Shown here: positions 25,670-36,421 of the stretch, in pieces
Layout of the letters: the number at the start of each line of letters is the position of its first letter
Numbering within the stretch: the first letter of the stretch is position 1
Source of the DNA: Bacillus sp. AFS001701
GTDB lineage: Bacteria > Bacillota > Bacilli > Bacillales > Bacillaceae_G
Length of the DNA: 47,781 nt
Direction: 5' to 3'
Assembly (NCBI RefSeq): GCF_002559405.1
Contig: NZ_NTZO01000018.1
Location: 1 to 47,781 of the forward strand
The notes under the pieces: model-generated
Seen by the model: only the letters and a program-made list of their open reading frames with translations
Told to the model about the DNA's origin: nothing
The model's database searches: none
Made by a program: the position numbers and the translations under genes

Positions 25670-27673
25670 TTAATTCGATGGATAAGGTACATCTCTTTCT
25701 GCAATAACTTGACCATCTTTAACAATTTTATAGGAAGCAGTTTGTCCAGGATCAATTGTCACTTCTACTGGTATAGTAGTTGTTTCGGTGATCGATTTTG
25801 AAATTGCAGGTTTTTCACCATTATTATTTTTATCCCTAATATATACCTCAATTAGCTGAGGTGAACTAGGATTTGTTGGGGTATATGGTACTTGTAGATT
25901 GATTGTTACTTTTTTCGTCTTTTCTTTTTGTTTTCCAGAAGAAATAACGACATTTAATGTATCCCCTTCTTTTACTGCAACGTTAGCAGATGGAGATTGT
26001 GAAATAACATGATTTTCAGCAACTGTTCCAGAATCTTCCTTCGTTACGTTAAGCTTTAGGTTATTGTCACCTGCATAGGTTTCAACATCTTTTCTAGACC
26101 ATCCTTTTAGGTCACGAAGAGTGATGGTAGATGCCCCTTTACTAATCCATACGTTTAAATCCGTTTCTGATGGAACGACTTCAGCCCCAACGTTCGGAGA
26201 TTGGTCGATTATTTCACCTTCTGATTCATCACTTTCGATAAAATGCGTTGTAACAGAGCGATAATCGTCTTGTAATCGAGATTTTATCGTGTTGTATTTG
26301 AAACCTTTTAAGTCTTCCATCTCGTTACTTTTTTTACCTTTTGATTTATAGATCGTTATCGATGAATTTTCTTTAACAGTTTCCCCAATATTAGGAGAAG
26401 TTTTAACAACTTTCCCTTCATCAACTTCATCATCAAAAATTTCTTTAGGATCGCTTATCTTTAACCCTTTTGATGCAAGCAACGTAACCGCACTTTCGTA
26501 TGTCATATCCTTAACATCTGGAATTTCTACGTCTTCAGGTAAAAATAATGCAGGAATCAATGTTATCGCTAATAAACCACCAATTAAAAGTGCAATAAAT
26601 GTACCAATAATAAACTTTGCAAAAGAATTTTTCTTCTTCCGTTTTAATTTATCAGGTTCATTTTTGACAGCTTCTTTTTTGACAACTTCTTTTTTGATTG
26701 GTTCTTTTTCTTTATTTGATTTTTTCTTTGATGGTACGACAACAGTATCATCATTAGTTGATACAGGAATATCCTTTATGATCGGAATTACCTTCGTTTC
26801 ATCATCATTTGTAGGGATCACAAAAGGTTTTTCATTCAAACGATCACTATCCAAAGCAGTTTGTAAATCTAGCTTCATCTCATCTGCTGTATCATATCGA
26901 TAAAAGATATCTTTTGCAGTAGCTTTTAAAACGATATTTTCAACGCTTTGGGGTATTTCTGGATTAAATTTTGTTGGTGGTGGAACTTCGCTTTGTAAAT
27001 GTTTTAATGCGATTGCAACTGCACTCTCACCCGAAAATGGTAGTTTTCCAGTTAAAAGCTCAAACATGACAATTCCTAAAGAATAAATATCTGACTTTTT
27101 ATTTGCAACGCCACCTCTTGCTTGTTCAGGTGAAAGGTAGTGAACAGAACCAAGTACTGAATTTGTTTGTGTAATTGTTGCAGCTGTCGAAGCTGTTGCA
27201 ATTCCAAAATCTGTAATTTTTACATTTCCTTCTTTATTGATTAAAACATTTTGCGGTTTTACATCTCTATGAACGATTTGAAAATGATGCGCATGAGCTA
27301 ATGCTGAAGCTAATTGCTCCATAATCCTCAATACTTCTTTTGGCTTTATAGGTGTATGATGCTGAATATACTCCTTTAAAGTCTCACCTTCAACGTATTC
27401 CATGACGATATACTGTAATCCATCTTCTTCCCCAACGTCATATGAGCTTACGATATTTGGATGAGATAGCGAAGTAACTGAATATGCTTCACGTTGAAAT
27501 CTTCTTAAGAAGTCAGGGTCATTTGAAAAATCAGCTTTTAACATTTTTACAGCTACATCTCGATCTAATATCATATCACGGGCTAAATAAACGTTTGCCA
27601 TACCGCCAACACCAATTAATTTTAAAATCTTATATCGGTCGTTTAGGCGTCTACCAATCATCACGCTCATCAT
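25670..27673 (-). CDS. prkC: Ser/Thr protein kinase PrkC with PASTA repeats
   Basis: Membrane kinase that senses muropeptides and helps trigger spore germination and cell-wall control. Residues given from an in-frame GTG at 27676: kinase domain 14-275 with glycine loop GVGGMANVYLA, Lys44, HRDVKPQN (Asp138), DFG (156-158) and activation loop TATITQTNS; a charged linker; one transmembrane helix (353-377); three PASTA repeats from about 383 to 590; and an extracellular C-terminal domain. Several starts are stacked (GTG 27676, ATG 27673, ATG 27670); ATG 27673 overlaps the prpC stop as TGATG, and ATG 27670 has the best SD spacing. Confidence 0.96.
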   Translation of the reverse strand: MMSVMIGRRLNDRYKILKLIGVGGMANVYLARDMILDRDVAVKMLKADFSNDPDFLRRFQREAYSVTSLSHPNIVSSYDVGEEDGLQYIVMEYVEGETLKEYIQHHTPIKPKEVLRIMEQLASALAHAHHFQIVHRDVKPQNVLINKEGNVKITDFGIATASTAATITQTNSVLGSVHYLSPEQARGGVANKKSDIYSLGIVMFELLTGKLPFSGESAVAIALKHLQSEVPPPTKFNPEIPQSVENIVLKATAKDIFYRYDTADEMKLDLQTALDSDRLNEKPFVIPTNDDETKVIPIIKDIPVSTNDDTVVVPSKKKSNKEKEPIKKEVVKKEAVKNEPDKLKRKKKNSFAKFIIGTFIALLIGGLLAITLIPALFLPEDVEIPDVKDMTYESAVTLLASKGLKISDPKEIFDDEVDEGKVVKTSPNIGETVKENSSITIYKSKGKKSNEMEDLKGFKYNTIKSRLQDDYRSVTTHFIESDESEGEIIDQSPNVGAEVVPSETDLNVWISKGASTITLRDLKGWSRKDVETYAGDNNLKLNVTKEDSGTVAENHVISQSPSANVAVKEGDTLNVVISSGKQKEKTKKVTINLQVPYTPTNPSSPQLIEVYIRDKNNNGEKPAISKSITETTTIPVEVTIDPGQTASYKIVKDGQVIAERDVPYPSN

Positions 27674-28425
27674 CACCCTTTCTCTATATTTCTAGGCTCA
27701 AACTTAATAATGGCAAGCGTGATGTTATCTTCTCCACCAAGATCATTTGCGATTGAAATCAACTGGTTACCGAGAAGATCGATTGGGAGATTTTCATTTA
27801 ATTTTTCATTGAAAAGTTCATTTGATATTTTATTCGATAAACCATCTGAACATAAAATGATTAAATCATCTTCTTCCCAAGTTAAAGTTTTAATATCAAC
27901 ATCAACTGTTTCCTCAGTACCAAGTGCTCGCGTTATAACATTTTTACGAGGATGAATTTCTGCATCCTCCATTGAAATTTGCCCAAATTTAACAAGTTCA
28001 GCGACAAAAGTATGATCTTCTGTTATTTGCTTAAACCCTTCATCATTTCTCAAATAACTTCTACTATCACCTATATGTGCAATCGTAAAAAATAAAGGAG
28101 TACAAATAATTGCTTCAAGGGTTGTCCCCATACCCTTGCACTCTTCATTTTGCTCTGAATGAACTAATAAGTTTGTATTTAATTGCGCTACAATAGTTTC
28201 AAGCCATGATTCGGCTTCTACCGGTGTTTCAAAATTACTAGTATTTTTCCACTCTGCTTCAAGGAAATTGATCGCCATCATACTTGCAACTTCACCCGCT
28301 AAATGGCCACCCATACCGTCAGCAACTACAGCTAATACGATTCCTGAATCGTTCGTAAATATCCCTACACTATCTTCATTATGCTCTCGAACTTTCCCCG
28401 TATCAGTTTGAAAAAAAGTTTGCAT
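27673..28425 (-). CDS. prpC: PP2C-type protein phosphatase PrpC
   Basis: Metal-dependent phosphatase that reverses PrkC phosphorylation. PPM motifs: VREHNEDS, VVADGMGGHLAGEVAS, HIGDSRSYL and LCSDGLSNKI. Start placed at ATG 28425 (250 residues, MQTFFQTDTGK), with GAGGTG as SD formed by the end of rlmN; longer in-frame extensions overlap rlmN and lack family similarity. The stop overlaps the prkC start region, so kinase and phosphatase are translationally coupled. Confidence 0.96.
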   Translation of the reverse strand: MQTFFQTDTGKVREHNEDSVGIFTNDSGIVLAVVADGMGGHLAGEVASMMAINFLEAEWKNTSNFETPVEAESWLETIVAQLNTNLLVHSEQNEECKGMGTTLEAIICTPLFFTIAHIGDSRSYLRNDEGFKQITEDHTFVAELVKFGQISMEDAEIHPRKNVITRALGTEETVDVDIKTLTWEEDDLIILCSDGLSNKISNELFNEKLNENLPIDLLGNQLISIANDLGGEDNITLAIIKFEPRNIEKG

Positions 28426-28429
28426 TGTT

Positions 28430-29521
28430 TCACCTCGTCTCCTCTTTACGCTCCTTTGCACGCAACTGTCCACAAGCTGCATCTATATCATGACCTTGTT
28501 CACGACGAATTGTAACATTAACTCCATTATTTTTAAGTACTTTTTCAAATGCAAAAATTTGTTCCTTAGGTGTTCTTACGTAATCTCTTTCAGGTACATA
28601 GTTAACTGGAATTAAATTAACATGACATTTAACTCCTTTAAGTAACTTAGAAAGTTCTTCAGCATGCTCAACTTGGTCATTTTCACCACCAAATAAACCA
28701 TATTCAAACGTAACACGTCTACCTGTTTTTTCAACATAGTAACGAACAGCGTCCATTAAATCCGGTAATTTGTATGCACGATTAATTGGCATTAATTTAG
28801 AACGTAACTCACTGTTAGGAGCATGTAATGAAATCGCGAAATTAATTTGAAGTCCTTCATCAGCAAAGTTATAGATTTTTGGAATGATTCCACTTGTTGA
28901 TACTGTAATATGTCTTGCACCAATGTTAAGACCTTTATCAGAATTAACAATTCTTAAGAAATCCATTAAACCATTATAGTTATCAAATGGTTCGCCTATA
29001 CCCATAACTACAATTGAGCTAACTCTTTCTTCGACTTCATCAATAGCACGTTGTACTTCTAATACTTGTGCAACGATTTCACCTGCTTCAAGATTTCGTT
29101 TTAAACCGCCAAGAGTCGATGCACAAAAAGTACATCCAATTCGACAACCTACTTGTGTCGTTACACATACAGAATTGCCATAATTATGTCTCATTAAAAC
29201 AGTTTCAATCGAATATCCATCATGTAATTCAAATAAAAATTTCATAGTACCATCTGAAGAGGTTTGTTTAACTAATGTTTTTAATGTCGTTATTGTAAAA
29301 TTCTCTTCAAGTAACATACGTAGCTCTTTTGGAATATTTTGCATTTCTTCAAAGCTTTCAACTCGTTGTACGTATAGCCAATTATAAATTTGCTTTGCAC
29401 GGAAAGCCTGCTGCCTTTGCGCCTTTAACCAATCCTCTATATCACTCACTTTTAACGAGTAAATTGAGGGTTTATGCGTTTTTTCTATTTTGACTGAATT
29501 TGTAGTATTTTCTAATTTCAA
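28430..29521 (-). CDS. rlmN: Dual-specificity 23S rRNA/tRNA methyltransferase RlmN
   Basis: Radical-SAM enzyme that makes 2-methyladenosine at A2503 of 23S rRNA and A37 of some tRNAs. The 363-residue protein has the cluster motif [11 protein letters not shown] (Cys126, 130, 133), [18 protein letters not shown], and the C-terminal methyl-carrier region [11 protein letters not shown] (Cys350) with partner Cys119. Start is TTG 29521 with SD GAAGGTG. It lies 2 bp after rsmB. Confidence 0.96.
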   Translation of the reverse strand: MKLENTTNSVKIEKTHKPSIYSLKVSDIEDWLKAQRQQAFRAKQIYNWLYVQRVESFEEMQNIPKELRMLLEENFTITTLKTLVKQTSSDGTMKFLFELHDGYSIETVLMRHNYGNSVCVTTQVGCRIGCTFCASTLGGLKRNLEAGEIVAQVLEVQRAIDEVEERVSSIVVMGIGEPFDNYNGLMDFLRIVNSDKGLNIGARHITVSTSGIIPKIYNFADEGLQINFAISLHAPNSELRSKLMPINRAYKLPDLMDAVRYYVEKTGRRVTFEYGLFGGENDQVEHAEELSKLLKGVKCHVNLIPVNYVPERDYVRTPKEQIFAFEKVLKNNGVNVTIRREQGHDIDAACGQLRAKERKEETR

Positions 29522-29523
29522 CG

Positions 29524-30870
29524 TTACACCTTCTTCCTTAATCTTGCAATAAAAAATCCATCCGTTCCAAAATAATGTGGTAGTAGCTGTACATACCCTT
29601 TTTGAACCGATTTATTTTCATTTAATTTTTCCGGAACATGTTCAATTAATGAATGATCTAATTCATAATCGTGATGCTCATCTAAAAATGCTTCGACCAC
29701 ATCAATATTTTCTTCATGTCCAACTGTACAAGTACTATATACTAATGTTCCACCTGGCTTAACCAACTTTGAAGCTTCGTCTAAAATAGATTTCTGAACT
29801 CTTTGTAAATTCGTTACATCAGTAGGACTCTTTTTTAATAAAATATCTGGTTTACGACGAATAACCCCTAAACCAGAACACGGAGCATCTACTAATACTT
29901 TGTCAAATAATCTTCCTTCAAACTCTTCAGGTGCTTTTCTTGCATCTAGAGCTTTCGTTTCTATATTATCTAACCCTAAACGATTAGCTTGTTCTTTTAT
30001 TAACTTTACTTTATGCTTGTGTAAATCCAATGAAGTGACTGACCCAGTACCGCCTAACAACTCGGCAATATGTGTTGATTTCCCTCCGGGTGCTGCACAT
30101 GTGTCCAATATATCTTCACCCTTTTCAACTCCAAGTGCTTGTGCAACTAACATCGAGCTTTCATCTTGAATTGAAAGGAAACCTTCTTTAAATGCATTCG
30201 TATGAGCAACATTTCCTTTTTGGATTTCTATTGCAAATGGAGACAGTTTTCCTTCCTTAACCTGTACCCCTTCATCTTCAAGCATTTTAAGAACTTCTTC
30301 TCTAGTTGCTTTCATTGTATTGACTCTTGCAGTTTGAAACGGTGGAAGTATGTTCTCTTCACAAATTTTTCTCGTTTCTTTTTCTCCGAATTCTTTTACC
30401 CATTGTTCAATTAACCATTTTGGATGATTCGTTTCAATTGAAAGCTTTTCGATTGGGTCCTTTATTTCATCGATTGATCGTAAACCATTTCTTTGAATAT
30501 TTCTTAAAACCCCATTTACTAAAGAAGCAATTCCTTTATGTCCTCGCTTTTTAGCAATATTAACAGCCTCATTTAAAACTGCGTGAGGAGGTATACGATC
30601 TAAAAAATGCAATTGATATAATGAAAGTTTTATTAAAATATAAACCCATTCTTCTAATTTCTTCTGATTTTTAATGAATGGTTCTAAATAAAAATCTAAT
30701 AACTGATCCCTTTGGATTGTTCCATAGATTATTTCTGTTAATAGTCCCGAATCAGCCGAAGATAAATCATTCTTTTGAATATAGTTATTTACTAACAAAT
30801 TACTATACGATTGATTTTTATAAACTGAAAGAAGAGCCTCCAAGGCAATCTCTCGTACATTTTTACTCAT
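29524..30870 (-). CDS. rsmB: 16S rRNA (cytosine967-C5)-methyltransferase RsmB
   Basis: 448-residue SAM-dependent enzyme with an N-terminal NusB-like RNA-binding domain ([40 protein letters not shown]) and a Rossmann catalytic domain: [29 protein letters not shown] and the catalytic Cys in VYSTCTV. SD TTAGGAG. It begins 1 bp after fmt stops, part of the priA-def-fmt-rsmB-rlmN translation-linked run. Confidence 0.96.
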   Translation of the reverse strand: MSKNVREIALEALLSVYKNQSYSNLLVNNYIQKNDLSSADSGLLTEIIYGTIQRDQLLDFYLEPFIKNQKKLEEWVYILIKLSLYQLHFLDRIPPHAVLNEAVNIAKKRGHKGIASLVNGVLRNIQRNGLRSIDEIKDPIEKLSIETNHPKWLIEQWVKEFGEKETRKICEENILPPFQTARVNTMKATREEVLKMLEDEGVQVKEGKLSPFAIEIQKGNVAHTNAFKEGFLSIQDESSMLVAQALGVEKGEDILDTCAAPGGKSTHIAELLGGTGSVTSLDLHKHKVKLIKEQANRLGLDNIETKALDARKAPEEFEGRLFDKVLVDAPCSGLGVIRRKPDILLKKSPTDVTNLQRVQKSILDEASKLVKPGGTLVYSTCTVGHEENIDVVEAFLDEHHDYELDHSLIEHVPEKLNENKSVQKGYVQLLPHYFGTDGFFIARLRKKV

Positions 30871-30871
30871 G

Positions 30872-31816
30872 TTATTCTCCTAACTTCATTCCACGTTCAA
30901 TAAAAGAACCTGCACCATTTATATATTGCTTTGCTTCCATTCGCTTTTTACCAGCAGGCTGTAAATCAGTAATTTTAATAGCCGTATGATTACCTGTTGC
31001 TACTACTATGCCATCGTTTAAAACATCAATTATTTCACCTGGTGTAGAATTTTGATTCGTCTTTACTTTTTCACCCCACCAAACTTTTAAAACTTCTCCG
31101 TTTAATGTAGTATAAGCTACTGGCCAAGGGTGTAAACCTCTTACGTGATTATAAATCTCTTCACCAGTTTTTGACCAATTTATTTGTTCTTCCTCACGCT
31201 TAATATTTTTTGCAAAGCTAACTTTACTTTCATCTTGCTTCACTGCAGTCATTTCACCTTTTAATAATGGTGGGATTGTTTCTGAAAGTAAATTCGCACC
31301 AGCAATACTTAATTTATCGTGAAGCGTTCCAACATGATCTTTTTCTTCAATTGGAACAACAACTTTCGCTAACATATCACCTGCATCTAACTTTTCAACC
31401 ATATACATAATTGTAACACCAGTTTCACTCTTGCCTTGTATGATCGAATAGTGAATTGGAGCCCCACCTCTTAATTCAGGTAACAATGAAGCATGTACAT
31501 TTATACAACCAAATTTAGGAGCTTCAAGAATATCTGTAGGGAGAATTTGTCCAAAAGCTGCAGTTACAATTAAATCTGGCTTCAATGCTAATACTTTTTC
31601 TGTTTCTTCTGGAAGTCTAATTTTTTCAGGTTGTAAAACTGGGATATTATGTTTTAAAGCCTCTACTTTAACAGGAGGTGGAGTAAGCACTCTTTTTCGA
31701 CCAACAGGGCGATCTGGCTGAGTTACTACACCGACTACATCATATCCTTCTTCGATTAACCTTCTTAAAACAGGAACAGAAAAATCTGGCGTCCCCATAA
31801 AAACAATCTTTGTCAT
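30872..31816 (-). CDS. fmt: Methionyl-tRNA formyltransferase
   Basis: Formylates initiator Met-tRNA with 10-formyltetrahydrofolate. The 314-residue protein has [12 protein letters not shown] at the N-terminus, the catalytic segment [17 protein letters not shown] and EKLDAGDML, followed by the C-terminal tRNA-binding OB domain. SD AAGGGTAGG. It is 8 bp downstream of def, the enzyme that later removes the formyl group. Confidence 0.97.
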   Translation of the reverse strand: MTKIVFMGTPDFSVPVLRRLIEEGYDVVGVVTQPDRPVGRKRVLTPPPVKVEALKHNIPVLQPEKIRLPEETEKVLALKPDLIVTAAFGQILPTDILEAPKFGCINVHASLLPELRGGAPIHYSIIQGKSETGVTIMYMVEKLDAGDMLAKVVVPIEEKDHVGTLHDKLSIAGANLLSETIPPLLKGEMTAVKQDESKVSFAKNIKREEEQINWSKTGEEIYNHVRGLHPWPVAYTTLNGEVLKVWWGEKVKTNQNSTPGEIIDVLNDGIVVATGNHTAIKITDLQPAGKKRMEAKQYINGAGSFIERGMKLGE

Positions 31817-31824
31817 TTTCTTGC

Positions 31825-32298
31825 CTACCCTTCTAATTCACTTTCTTCATAGTATTTCGAGACTTTAGAAGTGAATAAAACTCCATTTAAATGATCAATT
31901 TCATGTAAAAGTGCACGAGCTAAAAATCCACGAGCTTCTATAATAAAATATTTTCCACGTTTATTTTGTGCCTTGATTTTTGCATAGCTAGGTCTTGTTA
32001 CATCACCATACAAGTTAGGGAAACTTAAACAACCTTCAACATCAGTTTGCTCACCTTTTGTTTCCATTACGATTGGATTAATTAAATCAATTCTTCCATT
32101 CTCATCTTCAACATCAACAACAGCTACTTGTTGCAGCATTCCAACTTGTGGAGCTGCTAAACCAACACCATCTGCTGCTAGCATTGTTTCATACATATTA
32201 TTTAAAAGTTTTACTAAATTTTTATCAAATGTCGTCACTTTTTCACAAGGTGTTTCAAGAACTTCATTTGGATATTCTACTATTTTTAATAAAGCCAA
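31825..32298 (-). CDS. def: Peptide deformylase
   Basis: Metalloenzyme that removes N-formyl groups from new proteins. Three family motifs: [17 protein letters not shown] (metal Cys) and [10 protein letters not shown] (two metal His and the catalytic Glu). Start placed at TTG 32298 (157 residues, [10 protein letters not shown]): AGGAG is 8 nt upstream and B. subtilis Def starts MAVKKVV at the same place; a GTG at 32304 is too close to the SD. A repeat element separates it from priA. Confidence 0.96.
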   Translation of the reverse strand: MALLKIVEYPNEVLETPCEKVTTFDKNLVKLLNNMYETMLAADGVGLAAPQVGMLQQVAVVDVEDENGRIDLINPIVMETKGEQTDVEGCLSFPNLYGDVTRPSYAKIKAQNKRGKYFIIEARGFLARALLHEIDHLNGVLFTSKVSKYYEESELEG

Positions 32299-32376
32299 TT
32301 TCACAACTCCTATCTTGATTGTAGGTTAAAATTATTTTCTAAAAACGACCTTCTCTTATGCTTGCCTTAGTCTAAC

Positions 32377-32462
32377 CAGTCGCCTCCACTTTTCGTTCTG
32401 TCTAGTTCCAGGCGTTAGCCCCTCGAGGTGTCGGGTCTGAGCAGTCGCCTCCACTTTTCGTT
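32377..32462. repeat. Intergenic repeat, family B copy 2, with flanking 21-bp direct repeats
   Basis: A 21-bp direct repeat starting CAGTCGCCTCCACTTTTCG occurs at 32377-32397 and 32442-32462, 65 bp apart. Between them lie GTCTAGTTCCAGGCGTTAGC and CCTCGAGG. I recognise this as a type of repeat common between genes in Bacillus genomes. The second copy reaches into the priA stop codon. Confidence 0.6.
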
Positions 32463-34860
32463 ACATAAACATAGTAGGTTGAAAGTCGATTGTTAATTGT
32501 AGTTTGCCTTTGTCTGTTTCGTCTTGGTAGTATTGTTGGATTCGGTTTAGGACGTCATAGAGTGCAGGTTCAGATTTGTATTTTATCACACATTGATAAC
32601 GAAAATGGTCTTTTATTTTTGCGATTGGTGATGCTACTGGTCCGAGTACGATTGATCCTTCTGATAAGTACTCTCTTAAATAGCCTGCGATTTGTTCGCT
32701 TACTTTTACTGTTTTTATTAAATCATTATGTGCTATTGATATTAATACTAAATAATAAAAAGGTGGATATCGAAATGAGCGTCTTATTTTCATTTCTTCT
32801 TCATAAAACGCTACATAGTCCTGTGTTTTAGCTAATTCAATACTATAATGCTCTGGTGAATATGTTTGTATAACTACTTCACCAGGTTTTTCATGACGAC
32901 CAGCTCTTCCGCTTACTTGTGTCAATAAGCTAAATGTTCGCTCACTTGCTCTGAAATCAGGTAAATGAAGTGAACTATCTGCTGCTAAAACACCAACCAA
33001 TGTAACATTTGGAAAATCAAGTCCTTTTGCAATCATCTGTGTACCTAGTAATATATCAGCCTCACCGTTACCAAATTGCTTAAGCATTTTTTCGTGGGCA
33101 CCTTTACGACTAGTCGTATCATTATCCATTCTAATGACTCGTGCTTCTGGGTATGTTTTTGTTATAGCTTCCTCTACCTTTTGCGTTCCAGTCCCAAAAA
33201 ATCGAATATGTTCACTTTGGCAAGATGGGCATTGTTTTGGCATATAGGTTTCATATCCACAATAATGACATTTTAGATGATGGTTATGTTTATGATAAGT
33301 TAAGGAAACCTCGCAATGGGGGCACTGAATTGTGTAACCACAATCCCTACACATTACAAACGAAGAATAGCCTCGACGGTTTAAAAATAAGATGATTTGT
33401 TCCTTCTTCTCTAATCGATCCATTATTTTTTCATGTAAAGCTGTAGAAAACATCGTACGATTACCGATTCTTAACTGCTCTCTCATATCGACTATTTCCA
33501 CTTCAGGTAATGGGCCTTGATTAACCCTTTTAGACATTGTATTTAGCTCATAAACACCTTTACCAGCTCTAGCAAATGATTCTAGTGTAGGAGTCGCACT
33601 TCCTAAAACGATCGGACAATGATGATATTCTCCTCTCCAAATTGCAATATCTCTTGCATGATATCTTGGATGTTCATCTTGTTTATATGTTGTCTCATGT
33701 TCTTCATCAATGATGATCATGCCAATGTTCTCAAATGGTGCAAAAATTGCTGAGCGGGCACCCACTACTACCTTAACTTCTTTTCTCTGAATCTTTCTCC
33801 ATTCATCATATTTCTCACCAATAGATAGACCGCTATGTAGAACTGCAACATCATTTCCAAATCTACTTTTAAAACGACCAACAATCTGTGGGGTAAGTGA
33901 AATTTCTGGTACTAATACGATTGCTTCTTTCCCAACAGACAGGACTTCTTGAATGGCTTGCAAATAAACTTCAGTCTTTCCACTACCTGTTACTCCATGT
34001 AAAAGATGTATCTTATTCTTTCTTTCATGAAATGAAGAAACGATTTGCTCAAATGCAATCTGTTGTTCTTCTATTAATGGTAAAGGCTTAGAACGTTCAA
34101 TTTCCCTACCTACATACGGATCACGATAAACTTCAACTGTTTTAATTGAAATTACCTCGTTTTTCTCTAATGTCTTTATAGGTGAATCAGTAATACCAAG
34201 ACATTCTTTTAACTCCTTGACACTTGTTTGACCATTCATACGTAAGTATTCAATAATGTCTTTTTGTTGTGGAGATTTGATGATAGGTAATTCTTCGTCT
34301 AATACCTTTAATAGTGACACTACACGTTCTGTTTTTTTATTTGCTTTATTTTTCACTTCATATTCAATTTCAAGCAATCCTTCTTTAATTGCTCGTTGAA
34401 CTAATGAAATTTTACTAACTAGACTTTCTATTTCAGTCCATTCTCTTCTTTTTACGATCGAAAATAGATTTGCTAATTCAGGAACTAATTGATCTAAAGC
34501 TTCTTCAGATGTTACTTGAACATGTTTTTTATATACAGCTTTAATAGCAGTCGGAAGCATTGCTTGATATGCAGAAATGAAAAAACAAAGTGTTTTTTGA
34601 GATAGATAGGAACCTAAAAGAAGAAGTTCTTCTGTTAAAACTGGCATGACATCAAGAACTTCTTCAATTTCTTTAACCTTCTCTACATTCGTTGTTTCTT
34701 TAATAGACAATACGAATCCTTGAACTTTCCTTGGCCCAAATGGAACAATTACTCGCATTCCAGGTTGTATAGCATCCTGCCATCTAGCTGGTACTTTATA
34801 ATCAAAAGGACGGTCTGTTTGTCTGACTGATACATCAACTAAAACTGATGCGTATGTCAT
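32461..34860 (-). CDS. priA: Primosomal replication restart helicase PriA
   Basis: 3'-5' helicase that reloads the replisome at abandoned forks. The 799-residue protein has an N-terminal 3'-DNA-binding domain, Walker A GVTGSGKT (289-296), DEEH (385-388), eight zinc-binding cysteines (504, 507, 513, 516, 531, 534, 544, 547), and helicase motifs LLGTQMIAKGLDFPNVTLVG and QVSGRAGR. It starts within the coaBC stop (ATGA overlap). The stop TAA is at the edge of a repeat element. Confidence 0.97.
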   Translation of the reverse strand: MTYASVLVDVSVRQTDRPFDYKVPARWQDAIQPGMRVIVPFGPRKVQGFVLSIKETTNVEKVKEIEEVLDVMPVLTEELLLLGSYLSQKTLCFFISAYQAMLPTAIKAVYKKHVQVTSEEALDQLVPELANLFSIVKRREWTEIESLVSKISLVQRAIKEGLLEIEYEVKNKANKKTERVVSLLKVLDEELPIIKSPQQKDIIEYLRMNGQTSVKELKECLGITDSPIKTLEKNEVISIKTVEVYRDPYVGREIERSKPLPLIEEQQIAFEQIVSSFHERKNKIHLLHGVTGSGKTEVYLQAIQEVLSVGKEAIVLVPEISLTPQIVGRFKSRFGNDVAVLHSGLSIGEKYDEWRKIQRKEVKVVVGARSAIFAPFENIGMIIIDEEHETTYKQDEHPRYHARDIAIWRGEYHHCPIVLGSATPTLESFARAGKGVYELNTMSKRVNQGPLPEVEIVDMREQLRIGNRTMFSTALHEKIMDRLEKKEQIILFLNRRGYSSFVMCRDCGYTIQCPHCEVSLTYHKHNHHLKCHYCGYETYMPKQCPSCQSEHIRFFGTGTQKVEEAITKTYPEARVIRMDNDTTSRKGAHEKMLKQFGNGEADILLGTQMIAKGLDFPNVTLVGVLAADSSLHLPDFRASERTFSLLTQVSGRAGRHEKPGEVVIQTYSPEHYSIELAKTQDYVAFYEEEMKIRRSFRYPPFYYLVLISIAHNDLIKTVKVSEQIAGYLREYLSEGSIVLGPVASPIAKIKDHFRYQCVIKYKSEPALYDVLNRIQQYYQDETDKGKLQLTIDFQPTMFM

Positions 34861-36062
34861 CTTTCTACCTCATTTAATAAGTGATGAACTTCAAGTAGTA
34901 TTTCTCTTGCTACTTCTTTTTTACTCATTTTAGGAAGTGGCTTAACTTCACCATTACGGTTAAAAATGGTGACAATATTCGTATCAGATCCAAAACCTGC
35001 CCCTGCTTTTGTTACATCATTAGCAACAATCATATCAGCATTTTTCTTTAAAAGTTTACTTTTTGCATACTCATCTACTTGATCAGTTTCTGCAGCAAAC
35101 CCTATTAAAATTTGATGTGTTTTATGTTGACCTAAAGTTAGAAGAATATCTTTCGTACGTTTAAAAGCAATTGAAAGATCACCATCAGCTTTTTTCACTT
35201 TTTGATCATAAGTAATTGAGGGTGTATAATCAGCAACTGCTGCTGTTTTTATGACAACATCCGCTTCATTATAATAAGACCAAATCGCTTCAAACATTTC
35301 CTCAGCAGATTCGGTTTGAATAAATTTACACCCTTCAGGTGGAGTTAAATTAGTTGGTCCAGAAACGAGAATCACCTCTGCTCCTAAAGAAACTGCAACT
35401 TCTGCAATACTATAGCCCATCTTGCCCGTTGAATGATTTGAAACAAATCGGACCGGATCAATTTTTTCAACTGTTGGGCCAGCAGAAATAATAATTTTTT
35501 TACCTTTTAATAAACCAACTTCTCTTTGGAAATGTTCATTCACGAATTGAACGATTTCTTCCGGCTCTGCTAATCTACCTTTTCCAACATAGCCACATGC
35601 TAAATATCCTTCATTTGGCTCAATAAATCGATGACCAATCTCTTTCAATGTATTCATATTCTTTTGAACAATTGGATGGTTATACATATTTACATTCATA
35701 GCTGGTGCGATCCAAACTGGTTTTGTTGCAGCCAGTAATGTCGCCTGAATCATTTCATCTCCAAGACCATTTGCTAATTTTCCAATTGTATTAGCAGTTG
35801 CTGGAGCAACAATGATTAAGTCAGGCCAATCACCTAAATCGATATGTGCAATTTTTGAACTATCTTTTTCATCAAAAGTATCTATATAAACATCATTTCT
35901 TGATAAAGCTTGAAACGTTAAAGGTGTCACAAATTTTGTTGCGGATAAACTCATCATTACTTTAACGTCATATCCTGCTTGTACTAGTTTACTTGTAAGT
36001 GCTGCTGCTTTATAGACTGCAATTCCACCTGTAACACATAGGAGAATCTTTTTTTGTTCCAC
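34857..36062 (-). CDS. coaBC: Bifunctional phosphopantothenoylcysteine decarboxylase/ligase CoaBC
   Basis: Two steps of coenzyme A synthesis. The 401-residue protein has the flavin-dependent CoaC half (ILLCVTGGIAVYKAAAL, APAMNVNMYNHP, and ACGYVGKGRLAEP with the catalytic Cys) and the CTP-dependent CoaB half (ISAGPTVEKIDPVRFVSNHSTG, AAVADYTP, and GFAAET). GTG start at 36062, with AAGGGTG about 7 nt upstream. It overlaps priA. A -35-like TTGACA at 36102-36107 with TAAAAT (36081-36086, 15-bp spacing) is a possible promoter. Confidence 0.96.
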   Translation of the reverse strand: MEQKKILLCVTGGIAVYKAAALTSKLVQAGYDVKVMMSLSATKFVTPLTFQALSRNDVYIDTFDEKDSSKIAHIDLGDWPDLIIVAPATANTIGKLANGLGDEMIQATLLAATKPVWIAPAMNVNMYNHPIVQKNMNTLKEIGHRFIEPNEGYLACGYVGKGRLAEPEEIVQFVNEHFQREVGLLKGKKIIISAGPTVEKIDPVRFVSNHSTGKMGYSIAEVAVSLGAEVILVSGPTNLTPPEGCKFIQTESAEEMFEAIWSYYNEADVVIKTAAVADYTPSITYDQKVKKADGDLSIAFKRTKDILLTLGQHKTHQILIGFAAETDQVDEYAKSKLLKKNADMIVANDVTKAGAGFGSDTNIVTIFNRNGEVKPLPKMSKKEVAREILLEVHHLLNEVER

Positions 36063-36180
36063 TCACCTTCACCCTTTCAAATTTTATTCTTTTATGTAAT
36101 ATGTCAAAAACTAGGTCTTTTGGACGTTCTATGTCTAAGATACCACAAATATGATTGAAATAAATGTTATAGGCTTTTCA

Positions 36181-36202
36181 AAAAAAAGCTCGCCAATGAG
36201 CT
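36181..36202 (-). terminator. Terminator in the rpoZ-coaBC gap
   Basis: Stem AGCTC / GAGCT with a 6-nt loop (36187-36202), followed on the minus strand by eight Ts. Together with the larger element nearer rpoZ it separates gmk-rpoZ from coaBC. Confidence 0.65.
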
Positions 36203-36298
36203 GATCGTCAAAGTCATAAGCTTAGTTGTACTTATCCTATTTTCTAAAGTCAGGACTTTTCGTCGATTAAACTACTCGGCCATTTTATCACAAAAATA

Positions 36299-36404
36299 AG
36301 ACTGCCCCCATTTCTAATCACCACGAAACTTTTAGGAGAGGTGTTAAACACCACGTTGTCCTTTTTAGTCATATGGAAAATTAGCAAATGTTTTGGGACA
36401 GCCT
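36299..36404 (-). repeat. 106-bp inverted-repeat element downstream of rpoZ
   Basis: Ends are AGACTGCCCC (36299-36308) and GGGACAGCCT (36395-36404), which pair over 10 bp with two G-U pairs on the minus-strand RNA, followed by TTATTTTTG. An inner palindrome GGTGTTAAACACC lies at 36340-36352. It may be a terminator whose loop has been enlarged by an insertion, or a small MITE-like element. No coding capacity. Confidence 0.5.
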
Positions 36405-36421
36405 CATCACACAGTTAAATA

